From Deltaproteobacteria bacterium HGW-Deltaproteobacteria-4 (GTDB lineage Bacteria > Desulfobacterota > Desulfuromonadia > Desulfuromonadales > UBA2197), in NCBI GenBank assembly GCA_002841765.1, contig PHAV01000016.1:66177-130176 (forward strand): 64,000 bases of DNA. Direction: 5' to 3'. The stretch's first letter is position 1. Each line of letters starts with the position of its first letter. Of the stretch, positions 1 through 8,255 are shown piece by piece. The position numbers were made by a program, and so were the translations under genes. The notes beneath the pieces were generated by a model. That model had not been told where the DNA came from and did not search any database. It worked only from the letters and a program-made list of their open reading frames with translations.

Positions 1-23
1 TTTTGCCCTTTCGGAGTACTTTT
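1..23 (-). ncRNA. second GEMM-I riboswitch aptamer, 5' fragment cut by window edge
   Basis: Bases 1-23 are identical to 235-257, which form the 5' part of the complete GEMM-I aptamer upstream on the same strand. The copy lies directly downstream, in the direction of transcription, of the first aptamer and its terminator. The rest of the element lies outside the window. I infer a tandem riboswitch in front of an unseen gene to the left. Confidence 0.75.
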
Positions 24-82
24 TCGATTGAGTTAAATCGTTACGAGCAGAACCCTGATGCTCTCTTTTTGTGTCGCGAGCT

Positions 83-130
83 CAAAATAAAACAAGGGCA
101 CTCTCTTCTGCCGAAGATGAGCGCCCTTGT
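83..130 (-). terminator. intrinsic terminator of the GEMM-I riboswitch
   Basis: On the minus strand, 119-130 and 92-103 form a 12-bp stem with a single G-T pair, extended inward by TCTTC/GAAGA. It is followed by a T-rich run at 83-91. It sits about 40 bases after the aptamer, where a transcription-control expression platform is expected. Whether ligand raises or lowers read-through cannot be read from the sequence. Confidence 0.85.
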
Positions 131-170
131 GTCGGTAAAATTAATACCGGTTGCCAAGATGCGTTTCCAT

Positions 171-263
171 CTCTTCGGCAACCCGGCGATCCTGAAATCA
201 GGACCCGTGGTTTTGCGTCACCAGATTACTCTGGTTTTGCCCTTTCGGAGTACTTTTCAGGTT
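171..263 (-). ncRNA. GEMM-I riboswitch aptamer (cyclic dinucleotide sensor)
   Basis: The minus strand shows the family's landmarks in order: GGGCAAAACC, a 5-bp stem (CCAGA/TCTGG, 221-234) capped by the GNRA loop GTAA, the core GACGCAAAACCACGGG, a second hairpin around GTCCTGA/TCAGGAT, and the closing GCCGGGTTGCCGAAG. The GNRA loop and the core are hallmarks of GEMM-I RNAs, which bind cyclic di-GMP or, in some Geobacter members, 3',3'-cGAMP. I cannot assign the ligand by eye. The aptamer starts about 30 bases after the 3' end of tRNA-Ala, with no clear promoter between, so both are probably on one transcript. Confidence 0.9.
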
Positions 264-291
264 ACAAGCTTTCGCTTGTGACCGTTAATAC

Positions 292-367
<76 letters not shown>

Positions 368-385
368 TCTTAATCGGTGAGGCGG

Positions 386-414
386 TTTATATCAAAGGGG
401 CTCTTTCCTGTCAA
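386..414 (-). promoter_or_regulatory. sigma70-type promoter for tRNA-Ala / riboswitch transcript
   Basis: On the minus strand, TTGACA (409-414) is followed after exactly 17 bases by TATAAA (386-391), placing the start about 12 bases before the tRNA. No other convincing promoter is seen between here and the riboswitch. Confidence 0.7.
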
Positions 415-476
415 TATTTTTTTCGCGAGCCATGATTATTATCATCGTTATATGAAAGGACTGGGAAGAAAAGGCC

Positions 477-1136
477 TTAGAGGGGCGGATTCACCAGAGC
501 ACCGTCGACGGCGCCGGCATCGGTGATCCTGACCCGCCGCCCCTCGACCCGCAGCCGTCCCTCGGCAATCAACTGAATAGCCCGGGGATAAATTTGGTGC
601 TCCTGTACCAGGATGCGTGCAGACAGACTCGCTTCGTCATCATCGTCAAGGATCGGCACCACCGCCTGAATAATGATCGGACCGGTATCGACGCCACCAT
701 CGACAAAGTGCACCGTGCAACCGGAGAAACGGGCGCCGGCCTCCAACGCCTTTTTTTGCACATGCAGCCCGGGAAAGGCCGGCAGCAGCGCAGGATGGAT
801 ATTGATGATCCGTTCAGGAAAAGCAGCAATAAAGGGGTCGGAGATAAGACGCATAAAACCGGCAAGAACGACGAGATCGACACTGGCAGCCTGAAGGGCA
901 TGAACAACAGCCTGATCGAAAGCGGCGCGATCGGTAAAGGAACGATGATCGATGAGTGTCGTCGCAATCCCTGACTGCTCCGCCCGACTTAGGGCACCGG
1001 CACCGGGGACATTGGACAGAACCAAAACGATCTCGGCATCGATGCTGCCATCCGCACAACGATCGATAATCGCCTGAAGATTCGAGCCACTCCCCGAGGC
1101 CAGGACGCCGAGGCGCAGTTTACGCGGTGCGGACAT
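477..1136 (-). CDS. purN: phosphoribosylglycinamide formyltransferase PurN
   Basis: Cytosolic enzyme that transfers the formyl group of 10-formyl-THF to GAR, the third step of purine synthesis. The 219-residue protein has the GSGSN substrate loop near residue 14, the catalytic N-x-H segment INIHPALLPAFPG near 110, and the catalytic Asp in DGGVDTGPI near 146. Length is normal for the family. I chose the ATG at 1134-1136 because AAGGAG lies 8 bases upstream; an upstream in-frame extension would overlap purM. It follows purM by 10 bases in the same operon. Confidence 0.96.
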   Translation of the reverse strand: MSAPRKLRLGVLASGSGSNLQAIIDRCADGSIDAEIVLVLSNVPGAGALSRAEQSGIATTLIDHRSFTDRAAFDQAVVHALQAASVDLVVLAGFMRLISDPFIAAFPERIINIHPALLPAFPGLHVQKKALEAGARFSGCTVHFVDGGVDTGPIIIQAVVPILDDDDEASLSARILVQEHQIYPRAIQLIAEGRLRVEGRRVRITDAGAVDGALVNPPL

Positions 1137-1146
1137 GAACGGCTCC

Positions 1147-2196
1147 TTAAACGAATTCGACCTGCTCGCCCCCTTCGGGACATTTGACAATCTCGCCGAT
1201 CAGATAAGGATGCTCGTTCAAGCCGGTTAAACGTGACATGATGTCGTCAACTTCCACGGCCGGGACGATGAGAATCATGCCGATGCCAGAATTGAAGGTG
1301 CGATACATCTCCAGTTCGGGGATATTTCCCCCCTCACGCAAGAGTTCAAAGATCGGCAACTTTGGCCAACTATCCTTGTGAAAGACGGCCCGACAATTGT
1401 GTGGCAGGACGCGCGGGACATTCTCAACCAGGCCGCCACCGGTGATATGCGCCATGCCTTTGATCGAGAAGTGCTTGAGGAGATTAAGCAGACTCTTGAC
1501 ATAGATCCGGGTCGGGGTGAGGAGTTCTGCCCCGATGCTCCGCTCCAGACCACTCACCGTGCTGTCAATCTTCAGTCCCATGCGCTCAAAAAGAATTTTT
1601 CGTGCCAGCGAATAGCCGTTGGAATGGAGTCCGGTGGAGGCGAGTCCGATAATCTTGTCGCCGACCGTAGAGGTCGAACCGTCAATGATATTGTCACGAT
1701 CGACAACGCCGACAGTGAAACCGGCGAGATCGTATTCCCCTTCGCTATACATCCCCGGCATTTCGGCAGTCTCCCCGCCGACCAATGCACAGCCGGCCTG
1801 GATACAGCCCTCGGAGATGCCACGGACGATCTCCACCGCCTTCTCCGGCGAGAGCTTGCCGGTGGCCAGGTAGTCAAGAAAGAAGAGGGGTTCGGCCCCC
1901 TGGACAATGACATCATTGACGCACATCGCCACCAGGTCGATGCCGACGGTGTCGTGTTTATCCATCATGAAGGCGATCTTGAGCTTGGTACCGACGCCAT
2001 CGGTCGAGGAGACCAGGGCCGGCTGCTTGTACTTGGCGGCGTTCAAGGAGAAGAGTCCGCCAAAGCCACCGAGGTCGCCCAGCACCTCCGGACGGCTGGT
2101 CGCCTTGACCAGAGGCTTGATCATCTGCACAAAACGGTTGCCGGCATCGATATCGACGCCCGCGTCCTTATAAGTCATGGAATCTTTCTGAGACAA
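1147..2196 (-). CDS. purM: phosphoribosylformylglycinamidine cyclo-ligase PurM (AIR synthetase)
   Basis: ATP-dependent ring closure of FGAM to AIR, the fifth step of purine synthesis. The 349-residue protein starts with the family's YKDAGVDIDAGN segment and carries DGVGTKLK, the GCALVGGETAEMPG nucleotide-loop region and GLHSNGYSL. The likely start is TTG at 2194-2196, since AAGGAG lies 7 bases before it; an ATG six codons later (2176-2178) has only a weak site and is the alternative. First gene of the purM-purN pair. Confidence 0.96.
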   Translation of the reverse strand: MSQKDSMTYKDAGVDIDAGNRFVQMIKPLVKATSRPEVLGDLGGFGGLFSLNAAKYKQPALVSSTDGVGTKLKIAFMMDKHDTVGIDLVAMCVNDVIVQGAEPLFFLDYLATGKLSPEKAVEIVRGISEGCIQAGCALVGGETAEMPGMYSEGEYDLAGFTVGVVDRDNIIDGSTSTVGDKIIGLASTGLHSNGYSLARKILFERMGLKIDSTVSGLERSIGAELLTPTRIYVKSLLNLLKHFSIKGMAHITGGGLVENVPRVLPHNCRAVFHKDSWPKLPIFELLREGGNIPELEMYRTFNSGIGMILIVPAVEVDDIMSRLTGLNEHPYLIGEIVKCPEGGEQVEFV

Positions 2197-2229
2197 AGTG
2201 TGGCTCCTTGCAGGAATTTAAGGCTACCA

Positions 2230-2259
2230 TTAATAAATCAGGCCGATTCCTCTTGTCAA
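2230..2259 (-). promoter_or_regulatory. sigma70-type promoter of purMN
   Basis: Minus strand TTGACA (2254-2259), 18-base spacer, TATTAA (2230-2235). It lies about 35 bases upstream of the purM start in the divergent purM/rimI gap (2197-2385). Confidence 0.55.
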
Positions 2260-2385
2260 CGGCAAAGGGAGGCTCAGAATTGCCGATTCGATGCAGATCA
2301 AGGATAAAAAACTCCTTTACTCTAAAAAGCACGCCCCTTTATGATGCAGAGCAATCCTGCGTCAAGAAAGATATTAGAAATAATC

Positions 2386-2844
2386 ATGTTCACAATTCGT
2401 CCCTTGTGCAGCGATGACCTCCCCCGTATTCTCGCCATTGAACGTCAATGTCATGCTTATCCCTGGTCGGAAGAGATCTTTCACGACGAGATGAAGACAA
2501 CACATTCACGTCTCTGGGTCGCTGTCGAGGAAGAAGAGATCGCCGGCTTCCTTTGCTGGTGGACGATCAGCGGTGAGATCGAAATTCAAAATATCGCAAC
2601 GGCTCTGCGTTATCGCCGTAGCGGCGTCGGGCGCTGCCTGCTTGCGGCGATCCTCGCCGCAGCCAGGGCCGAGGGGATCAACCGGGCGCTCCTCGAAGTC
2701 CGGGTCAGCAATCTTGGCGCCATTAAACTTTACCGTGAATTCGGCTTCATCGATTGCTGTACCCGCCGCTGTTACTATGCTGATGGCGAAGATGCCCTGC
2801 TGATGGAATTGCCCCTGTCCCAGGACGGAATAAAGTCTATCTAA
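2386..2844 (+). CDS. rimI: ribosomal protein S18-alanine N-acetyltransferase RimI
   Basis: GNAT-family acetyltransferase, about 152 residues. It shows the RimI-typical start (MFTIRPLCSDD), the Y-P-W-S-E segment near residue 25 and the acetyl-CoA loop RRSGVGRCLLAA near 85, followed by EVRVSNLGAIKLYREFGF. The family acetylates the N-terminal alanine of ribosomal protein S18, whose gene rpsR lies 10 kb downstream. I chose ATG 2386 because homology starts there; the reading frame is open 45 bases further upstream. The ribosome site is weak. Exact substrate is inferred from the family. Confidence 0.88.
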   Translation: MFTIRPLCSDDLPRILAIERQCHAYPWSEEIFHDEMKTTHSRLWVAVEEEEIAGFLCWWTISGEIEIQNIATALRYRRSGVGRCLLAAILAAARAEGINRALLEVRVSNLGAIKLYREFGFIDCCTRRCYYADGEDALLMELPLSQDGIKSI

Positions 2845-2909
2845 GATTGATTTGCTGCGCCAACTTTGCGTATAGTGCGCGTCATCTTTTCCCCTGTCGC
2901 GGAGTCCCC

Positions 2910-3770
2910 ATGAAAAATTACAGCACCACCATCCTCGCCAATAACGAGATTGCCCCCGGCTATTTCCGCATGAAGCTCCTTGCCCCCGGCATCAGCACGC
3001 AAACGCAGCCGGGACAGTTCATCATGATCCGGCCGCAAACCGGCCTGCCGACCATGTTGCGCCGCCCCTTCGGCATCCTGCGCTGCGGCTTTCTCCCTCC
3101 CGAATGCGATGGTCTCCCCGAACGCGAGTACCTGGAAATTCTTTATAAAGTCGTCGGCAAGGGGACGGCTTTTTTGAGCGAACTCCACGCCGGCGACCGG
3201 GCCGAAGTCCTCGGCCCCCTCGGGCGCGGCTTTGACCTCGGAGCAATCGACAAGGAGAAGATCCTCGTCGGCGGCGGCATCGGCCTCGTCCCCTTGTATC
3301 TCCTGGCCGAAACGTTGATCAAACGTGGCGACAAAGTCCGCCTGTTGATGGGGGGCCGCACCCGCGACGACATCCTCTGCGTCACTGAATTCGAGCGCAT
3401 CGGCGTTGAGACCTACGTCTCCACCGATGACGGCAGTCTCGGCGAAGCCGGCTTCGTCACCAATGTACTCAAGCGCAAACTCGACAAATATCCGCAGGCG
3501 GAAGTCTTTGCCTGCGGCCCGATGCCGATGCTGGCGGCGGTGGCACATATCTGCTCTGTCGATCATATCCCCCTGCAGGTCTCGCTGGAGGCACACATGG
3601 CCTGCGGCGTCGGCGCCTGCCTCGGCTGCGTCGTCAAGGGGGCCGGCCACAGCGAGCAAAACCCCCGCTATCTCTGCACCTGTAAAGCCGGCCCGGTCTT
3701 CACAGCGGACGAGCTTGACTGGGAGCGACTGGAGCATAAGGGCGAGAGCTGCACGAAAGGATGTGCATAA
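2910..3770 (+). CDS. pyrK: dihydroorotate dehydrogenase electron-transfer subunit PyrK
   Basis: FAD and [2Fe-2S] subunit that passes electrons between class 1B PyrD and NAD+. The 286-residue protein has a ferredoxin-reductase fold: flavin-binding region with LRRPFGI near residue 52, the NAD-binding GGGIGLVPLY near 122, and a C-terminal cluster motif C-GVGA-C-LG-C followed by a later cysteine pair (CTC). The start at 2910 is preceded by GGAG. Its stop overlaps the pyrD start (TAATG), so the two subunits are translationally coupled. Confidence 0.95.
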   Translation: MKNYSTTILANNEIAPGYFRMKLLAPGISTQTQPGQFIMIRPQTGLPTMLRRPFGILRCGFLPPECDGLPEREYLEILYKVVGKGTAFLSELHAGDRAEVLGPLGRGFDLGAIDKEKILVGGGIGLVPLYLLAETLIKRGDKVRLLMGGRTRDDILCVTEFERIGVETYVSTDDGSLGEAGFVTNVLKRKLDKYPQAEVFACGPMPMLAAVAHICSVDHIPLQVSLEAHMACGVGACLGCVVKGAGHSEQNPRYLCTCKAGPVFTADELDWERLEHKGESCTKGCA

Positions 3771-4702
3771 TGACAAACGAGAAGATGAAACGTCCGAATC
3801 TGGCCGTGGAGATCGCTGGGATCAAACTGAAAAATCCGGTCATGCCCGCTTCCGGCACCTTTGGCTACGGCGAGGAATACGCTCCCTATCTCGACCTCAA
3901 TTGCCTCGGCGCCATCGTCACCAAGGGTCTCTCCCTCAACCCCAAAGCCGGTAATCCGACTCCGCGCATCGCCGAGACCACAAGCGGCATGCTCAACGCC
4001 ATCGGCCTGCAGAACGTCGGCATCGACGCCTTTGTGCAGAGTAAAGTCCCTTATTACCGCGGCGTCACCACTCCGATCATCGCCAACTTCTTCGGGAACA
4101 CTCTGGAGGAGTACGGTGAAGTGGCGCGCAAACTTAACGATGTCCCGGAAGTCACGGCGGTCGAGCTCAACATCTCCTGCCCCAACGTCAAGCAAGGGGG
4201 GATTGTCTTTGGCACCGAAGCATCGGCCGCCAGTCAGGTCGTCGCTCTTGTCCGTAAGGCTCTGAACAAACCACTGATTGTCAAACTCACCCCCAACGTC
4301 ACCGACATCACGATCATCGCCCGTGCCGTCGAAGAGGCCGGCGCCGACGCCATCAGCTGCATCAACACCATTACCGGCATGGCCATCGACATTCGCACCC
4401 GGAAACCGAAGATCGCCAACCGCACCGGCGGCCTCTCCGGCCCGGCGATCCGTCCGGTGGCGGTGCGCATGACCCATCAGGTAGTGCAAGCGGTGAAGAT
4501 CCCGGTCATCGGTATCGGCGGCATCATGTGCGCCGAGGATGCCCTGGAATTTTTGATCGCCGGCGCCACGGCGGTGCAGGTCGGTACTGCCAACTTCATC
4601 GATCCGGCGGCGATGATTGCGGTGATTGAGGGGCTGGAGCGCTTTTTGATGGAAGAGGGGTTGGATGATATTCGCCAGGTGATCGGCAGTTTGCAGTCAT
4701 GA
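3770..4702 (+). CDS. pyrD: dihydroorotate dehydrogenase class 1B catalytic subunit PyrD
   Basis: FMN enzyme oxidising dihydroorotate to orotate in pyrimidine synthesis. The 310-residue protein has the NPVMPASGTFGYG start, the active-site loop NISCPNVKQGG with the class 1 catalytic Cys, the conserved lysine in IVKLTPN, and the FMN-binding IGIGGI/AVQVGTANF stretch at the end. Pairing with pyrK marks class 1B. I chose the ATG overlapping the pyrK stop; another in-frame ATG nine bases earlier is less likely. Its 3' end overlaps eamA by four bases. Confidence 0.96.
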   Translation: MTNEKMKRPNLAVEIAGIKLKNPVMPASGTFGYGEEYAPYLDLNCLGAIVTKGLSLNPKAGNPTPRIAETTSGMLNAIGLQNVGIDAFVQSKVPYYRGVTTPIIANFFGNTLEEYGEVARKLNDVPEVTAVELNISCPNVKQGGIVFGTEASAASQVVALVRKALNKPLIVKLTPNVTDITIIARAVEEAGADAISCINTITGMAIDIRTRKPKIANRTGGLSGPAIRPVAVRMTHQVVQAVKIPVIGIGGIMCAEDALEFLIAGATAVQVGTANFIDPAAMIAVIEGLERFLMEEGLDDIRQVIGSLQS

Positions 4703-5601
4703 AAACCGGAATATCCGAGGACGAAGGCCGACTGCAACGACGCGCCGTCTTCTTCCTCACTCTCACCACTCTCCTTTGGGGAGGGAGCTTTCTCTTTACC
4801 AAGCTCGGCGTCCGCGATTTTCCACCAGTGACCTTCATGACCCTGCGCTTTGCCGGCGCCGCCCTGCTGATGGCGGCGTTCTGCACCCGGCGCCTGCCCC
4901 GCCTGACCCTGAAAGTGACGGCCCGCGGCGCCCTGATCGGCACTGCCCTGGCGGCAGCCAACATTATGTTTGTCACGGGAATCAGCGGCACGACAATCTC
5001 CCGGGCCGGCTTCCTCAACAACCTCTTTGTCTTGATCATCCCGCTCCTGAGCTTCCTCCTCTGGCAGACGCGTCTGGAAATCGCCACCCTCTTCGGGGTG
5101 CTGCTGGCGACCGCCGGCCTGACGCAACTAGCCGAAGGGGGGCTGGAGGGTTTTAACCGCGGCGATCTCTTTTCCACGATTTGCGCCCTCTTTATCTCGG
5201 TGCATATCCTTTCGGTCGCAAAATTCATGGGCGATGCGGATGTGCGCCTGGTGACCTTCATCCAATTTGTCGCCGTGGCCCTGTGGGGGAGTCTGGCACT
5301 CCTCTTTACCCCGGCGGCGATCCTCCATCCCGGCCCGCTGGCGTTGATCTCCCTTGTTTATTGCATCATCTTTCCGACCGTCATTGCCTTTACCCTGCAA
5401 AATACCTGGCAACGCTTTATCAGCCCGACCCAGGCTGGCCTCCTTTACACCCTTGACCCGGTATGGAGTCTTCTCGGCGGCCTCTTTTTTCTGCGGGAAG
5501 AGTTGAGCCGCAGGGAATGGCTCGGATGTGTTCTCCTTTTCAGCGCCGCCCTCCTCCCTTTGCTCTTCAGGCTGCGGCGCGAACAAAGGAGTCCGGCATG
5601 A
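4699..5601 (+). CDS. EamA/DMT-superfamily transporter
   Basis: Inner-membrane permease of 300 residues with about ten hydrophobic helices in two EamA repeats (roughly residues 15-140 and 155-290). The N-terminal repeat has the characteristic TTLLWGGSFLFTKLG, and the second ends with the usual helix-rich LFFLREELSRREWLGC. The substrate is unknown. It is linked by four-base ATGA overlaps to pyrD upstream and ispE downstream, so it must be expressed with both; this does not by itself reveal its cargo. Confidence 0.88.
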   Translation: MKTGISEDEGRLQRRAVFFLTLTTLLWGGSFLFTKLGVRDFPPVTFMTLRFAGAALLMAAFCTRRLPRLTLKVTARGALIGTALAAANIMFVTGISGTTISRAGFLNNLFVLIIPLLSFLLWQTRLEIATLFGVLLATAGLTQLAEGGLEGFNRGDLFSTICALFISVHILSVAKFMGDADVRLVTFIQFVAVALWGSLALLFTPAAILHPGPLALISLVYCIIFPTVIAFTLQNTWQRFISPTQAGLLYTLDPVWSLLGGLFFLREELSRREWLGCVLLFSAALLPLLFRLRREQRSPA

Positions 5602-6455
5602 AAATCACCCTCTTCTCTCCTGCCAAGATTAACCTCTGCCTGCATGTCCTCGGCAAACGCCCGGACGGCTACCATGAACTGGCGATGTTGATGCAGAGCC
5701 TCGACTTTGGCGACACAGTGGAGATACACCTCACCGATCGTCCCGGTGAGGTGCTTGTCGATTGTGCCGGGGTCGACCTTCCGACTGGCGATGAAAACAT
5801 CGCGGCTAAAGCGGCACGGCGGATGCTCTCCCTCAGCAACATGCAGGCCGGGGTGCGGATTGACATCGACAAAAAAATCCCGGTGGCAGCCGGTCTTGGC
5901 GGCGGTTCCTCCAATGCCGCGACCACCCTGCTCGGGTTGAACAAACTGCTCAATCTGCAACTCTCAAAAGAAGAATTGATGGCCGAAGGGGTTAAACTCG
6001 GAGCTGATGTTCCTTTCTTCCTCTTTGCCGACAAGGCATGGGCGACCGGGATTGGAGACCAACTCGCATCCGTCCCCCCTCTCCCCCCAGTCTGGTATGT
6101 TCTGGTCAACCCGGAAATCTCCATCTCGACAGCATGGGTTTATCAAAATTTGGGGTTGACAGCGCCCCCCATTCTGACTAAACTTCCCCGGTTTCCTACT
6201 ACCGTGGACGATCTTGTCGCGATTATGGAGAATGATCTGGAACGGATAACGATCGATCACTATCCGTTACTTGCTGAAATCAAAGGCAAACTGATCGAGC
6301 TTGGAGCCAAGGGGGCCTTGATGTCCGGAAGCGGCTCGACCCTCTTCGGAGTTTTTGCCGAAGAGACTCAAGCGCATGCTGCGGCAGAAATCCTTCGGGC
6401 CGGCAGCGATTGGCGCATTATCACAACAAAACCGTTATCCGTAGAGAAAAAATAA
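5598..6455 (+). CDS. ispE: 4-diphosphocytidyl-2-C-methyl-D-erythritol kinase IspE
   Basis: GHMP kinase of the MEP isoprenoid pathway. The 285-residue protein begins FSPAKINLCLHVLGKRPDGYHEL (split motif across residues 5-27), has the ATP loop PVAAGLGGGSSNAA near residue 92 and the C-terminal MSGSGSTLFGVF. All three are diagnostic. The start overlaps the eamA stop (ATGA), preceded by AAGGAG; an in-frame upstream extension was rejected for that reason. tRNA-Gln and prs follow, the usual order in related bacteria. Confidence 0.96.
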   Translation: MKITLFSPAKINLCLHVLGKRPDGYHELAMLMQSLDFGDTVEIHLTDRPGEVLVDCAGVDLPTGDENIAAKAARRMLSLSNMQAGVRIDIDKKIPVAAGLGGGSSNAATTLLGLNKLLNLQLSKEELMAEGVKLGADVPFFLFADKAWATGIGDQLASVPPLPPVWYVLVNPEISISTAWVYQNLGLTAPPILTKLPRFPTTVDDLVAIMENDLERITIDHYPLLAEIKGKLIELGAKGALMSGSGSTLFGVFAEETQAHAAAEILRAGSDWRIITTKPLSVEKK

Positions 6456-6471
6456 AGAGATTCGTAATTAT

Positions 6472-6546
6472 TGGGGCGTCGCCAAGCGGTAAGGCACCGG
6501 ATTTTGATTCCGGCATTCCCAGGTTCGATCCCTGGCGCCCCAGCCA
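6472..6546 (+). tRNA. tRNA-Gln (anticodon TTG)
   Basis: A 75-base cloverleaf with acceptor stem TGGGGCG/CGCCCCA, anticodon stem CCGGA/TCCGG, loop TTTTGAT (anticodon TTG) and T-loop GGTTCGATCC. The 3' CCA is encoded. It sits between ispE and prs. Confidence 0.96.
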
Positions 6547-6555
6547 CAAAATCAG

Positions 6556-6628
6556 TTTATGTCGCAAAAGCAGGTGACGCGGCATAACAGCAGCCGTCAG
6601 GTCATGGCTCGCCATGACCTGAGTTTTT
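6556..6628 (+). terminator. two hairpins, the second a terminator, between tRNA-Gln and prs
   Basis: A first stem pairs TTATGTCGC with GCGGCATAA (about 6556-6587). A second, perfect 12-bp stem (6597-6608 with 6611-6622, two-base loop) is followed by GTTTTT. It could end the ispE/tRNA transcript or act as a leader attenuator in front of prs, whose start is only 25 bases further on. Confidence 0.7.
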
Positions 6629-6652
6629 CCGGGCAACCACGAGGTAGCGGCA

Positions 6653-7591
6653 ATGAATAAACTCAAGATCTTTTGCGGAAACTCCAACCCTGCCCTGGCC
6701 CGTGAAATCTGTGATTGCCTGAATATCAATCTCGGCAATGCCAAAGTGAAAAACTTCTCTGACGGCGAAATCATGGTTGAAATCGGCGAAAACGTCCGCG
6801 GCGCCGAAGTTTACGTTCTGCAGTCAACCTGCTCCCCGACCAACAATAACCTGATGGAAATGCTGATCATGATCGATGCACTGAAACGTGCTTCGGCAGA
6901 AAAGATCACTGCGGTTATTCCTTACTTCGGTTATGCCCGCCAGGATCGTAAGGTTGCCCCGCGGACGCCGATCACCAGTAAACTTGTCGCCGACCTTATC
7001 GAGACCGCCGGTGCTGACCGCGTCTTGACCATCGATTTGCACGCCGGTCAGATTCAAGGCTTTTTCAATGTCCCGGTCGACCACCTTTACACCAACCCGG
7101 TCATGCTCCATGACATGGGGAATCGCTTTAAAGAGCGGGTAGTGGTGGTCTCGCCGGATGCCGGTGGCGTTGAGCGTGCCCGCGCTATCGCCAAACGTCT
7201 TGATGCCGGACTGGCCATCATTGACAAGCGCCGCAGCGGACCAAACGTTTCCGAGGTCATGCACATCATTGGCGATGTTGCCGACCAGACCTGTATTATT
7301 GTCGATGACATGATCGATACTGCCGGCACCCTGTGTCAGGCGGCCAAAGCGATCAAGGACAGCGGCGCCAAAGAAGTCTACGCTTATGCAGCGCACGCGG
7401 TCCTTTCCGGCCCGGCACTTGAGCGGATCAACGCCAGTTGCCTTCATGAAGTGGTTGTAACCAATACTATTCCGGTGCAGGACAAGACAGCTGAGTGCTC
7501 AAAATTACGGGTTCTCTCCGTTGCTGATCTCCTGGCCGAAGCTATCCGCCGCATTCATGGCGACGAATCGGTCAGTTCCCTCTTCGTCTAA
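6653..7591 (+). CDS. prs: ribose-phosphate pyrophosphokinase Prs
   Basis: Makes PRPP from ribose 5-phosphate and ATP for nucleotide, His and Trp synthesis. The 312-residue protein has normal length, with FSDGEI near residue 35, RQDRK in the flexible loop near 101, the metal-binding [17 protein letters not shown] near 167 and the PRPP loop [11 protein letters not shown] near 221. GAGGT precedes the ATG. It opens the prs-rplY-pth run. Confidence 0.97.
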   Translation: MNKLKIFCGNSNPALAREICDCLNINLGNAKVKNFSDGEIMVEIGENVRGAEVYVLQSTCSPTNNNLMEMLIMIDALKRASAEKITAVIPYFGYARQDRKVAPRTPITSKLVADLIETAGADRVLTIDLHAGQIQGFFNVPVDHLYTNPVMLHDMGNRFKERVVVVSPDAGGVERARAIAKRLDAGLAIIDKRRSGPNVSEVMHIIGDVADQTCIIVDDMIDTAGTLCQAAKAIKDSGAKEVYAYAAHAVLSGPALERINASCLHEVVVTNTIPVQDKTAECSKLRVLSVADLLAEAIRRIHGDESVSSLFV

Positions 7592-7663
7592 TCCACTGAA
7601 TCATTGAACCGATCAACGATATAAACGCTACACGTCTCTTTTAAGAGTGAATGGAGGAAGATC

Positions 7664-8245
7664 ATGTCACAAGCTGAATTGAACGTTTCTACCCGCACCC
7701 GTCTCGGCAAAGGGGGCAATCGTGTCCTGCGCAGCCAGGAACAGGCTCCGGCCGTTGTCTATGGCAAAGGGATGGATCCCTGCGCCATTACCATTGACCC
7801 GAAAACCTTTAAAAAAGCCCTCGGTCGCGACATTAACACCCTGATCACCCTCAAGGGAGAAGGTCCCTTTGACGGCAAGGTCGTTATCGTCAAAGAGATC
7901 AAGAAGCATGCGATCCGTCGCAACATCATGCATGTTGATTTTTTGGCGATCGACCTGACCAAACCGGTGCAGGTTATGGTTCCGTTGCACACCGTCGGTA
8001 AATCCCAAGGGGAAAAGGACGGCGGCAGCTTGCAGATGATTCGCCATGAACTTGAAGTTTCCTGCCTGCCGACAGCAATTCCTGCCGCGATCGAAATTGA
8101 TGTCACCGCGCTGAAAGTCGGTACCGTTCTTCACGTCAACGACCTTCAACTCCCCGCCGGAGTCGAAGCGCCGCACGATGTCAACTTCACCATCCTCACC
8201 GTCACCGGCATTACCGCTGAAGCAGAGGAACAGGCCGAGGCCTGA
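7664..8245 (+). CDS. rplY: 50S ribosomal protein L25/TL5/CTC
   Basis: Binds 5S rRNA in the large ribosomal subunit. At 193 residues it is the two-domain CTC form: an N-terminal L25 domain (to about residue 95, with RTRLGKGGNRVLR and AVVYGKG) plus the C-terminal TL5 extension (VMVPLHTVGKSQGEKDGG onward). A strong GGAGG lies 7 bases before the ATG. It sits between prs and pth, a common bacterial order. Confidence 0.95.
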   Translation: MSQAELNVSTRTRLGKGGNRVLRSQEQAPAVVYGKGMDPCAITIDPKTFKKALGRDINTLITLKGEGPFDGKVVIVKEIKKHAIRRNIMHVDFLAIDLTKPVQVMVPLHTVGKSQGEKDGGSLQMIRHELEVSCLPTAIPAAIEIDVTALKVGTVLHVNDLQLPAGVEAPHDVNFTILTVTGITAEAEEQAEA

Positions 8246-8255
8246 TCCTTAACGC

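Noticed and set aside
431-450. Fur-box-like ATGATTATTATCAT near the tRNA-Ala promoter
   Set aside because: Only a short symmetric A+T-rich match, placed upstream of the -35 box; too weak to call.
2208-2417. 69-residue frame in the purM/rimI gap
   Set aside because: It overlaps the purM promoter and the rimI start and shows no motif.
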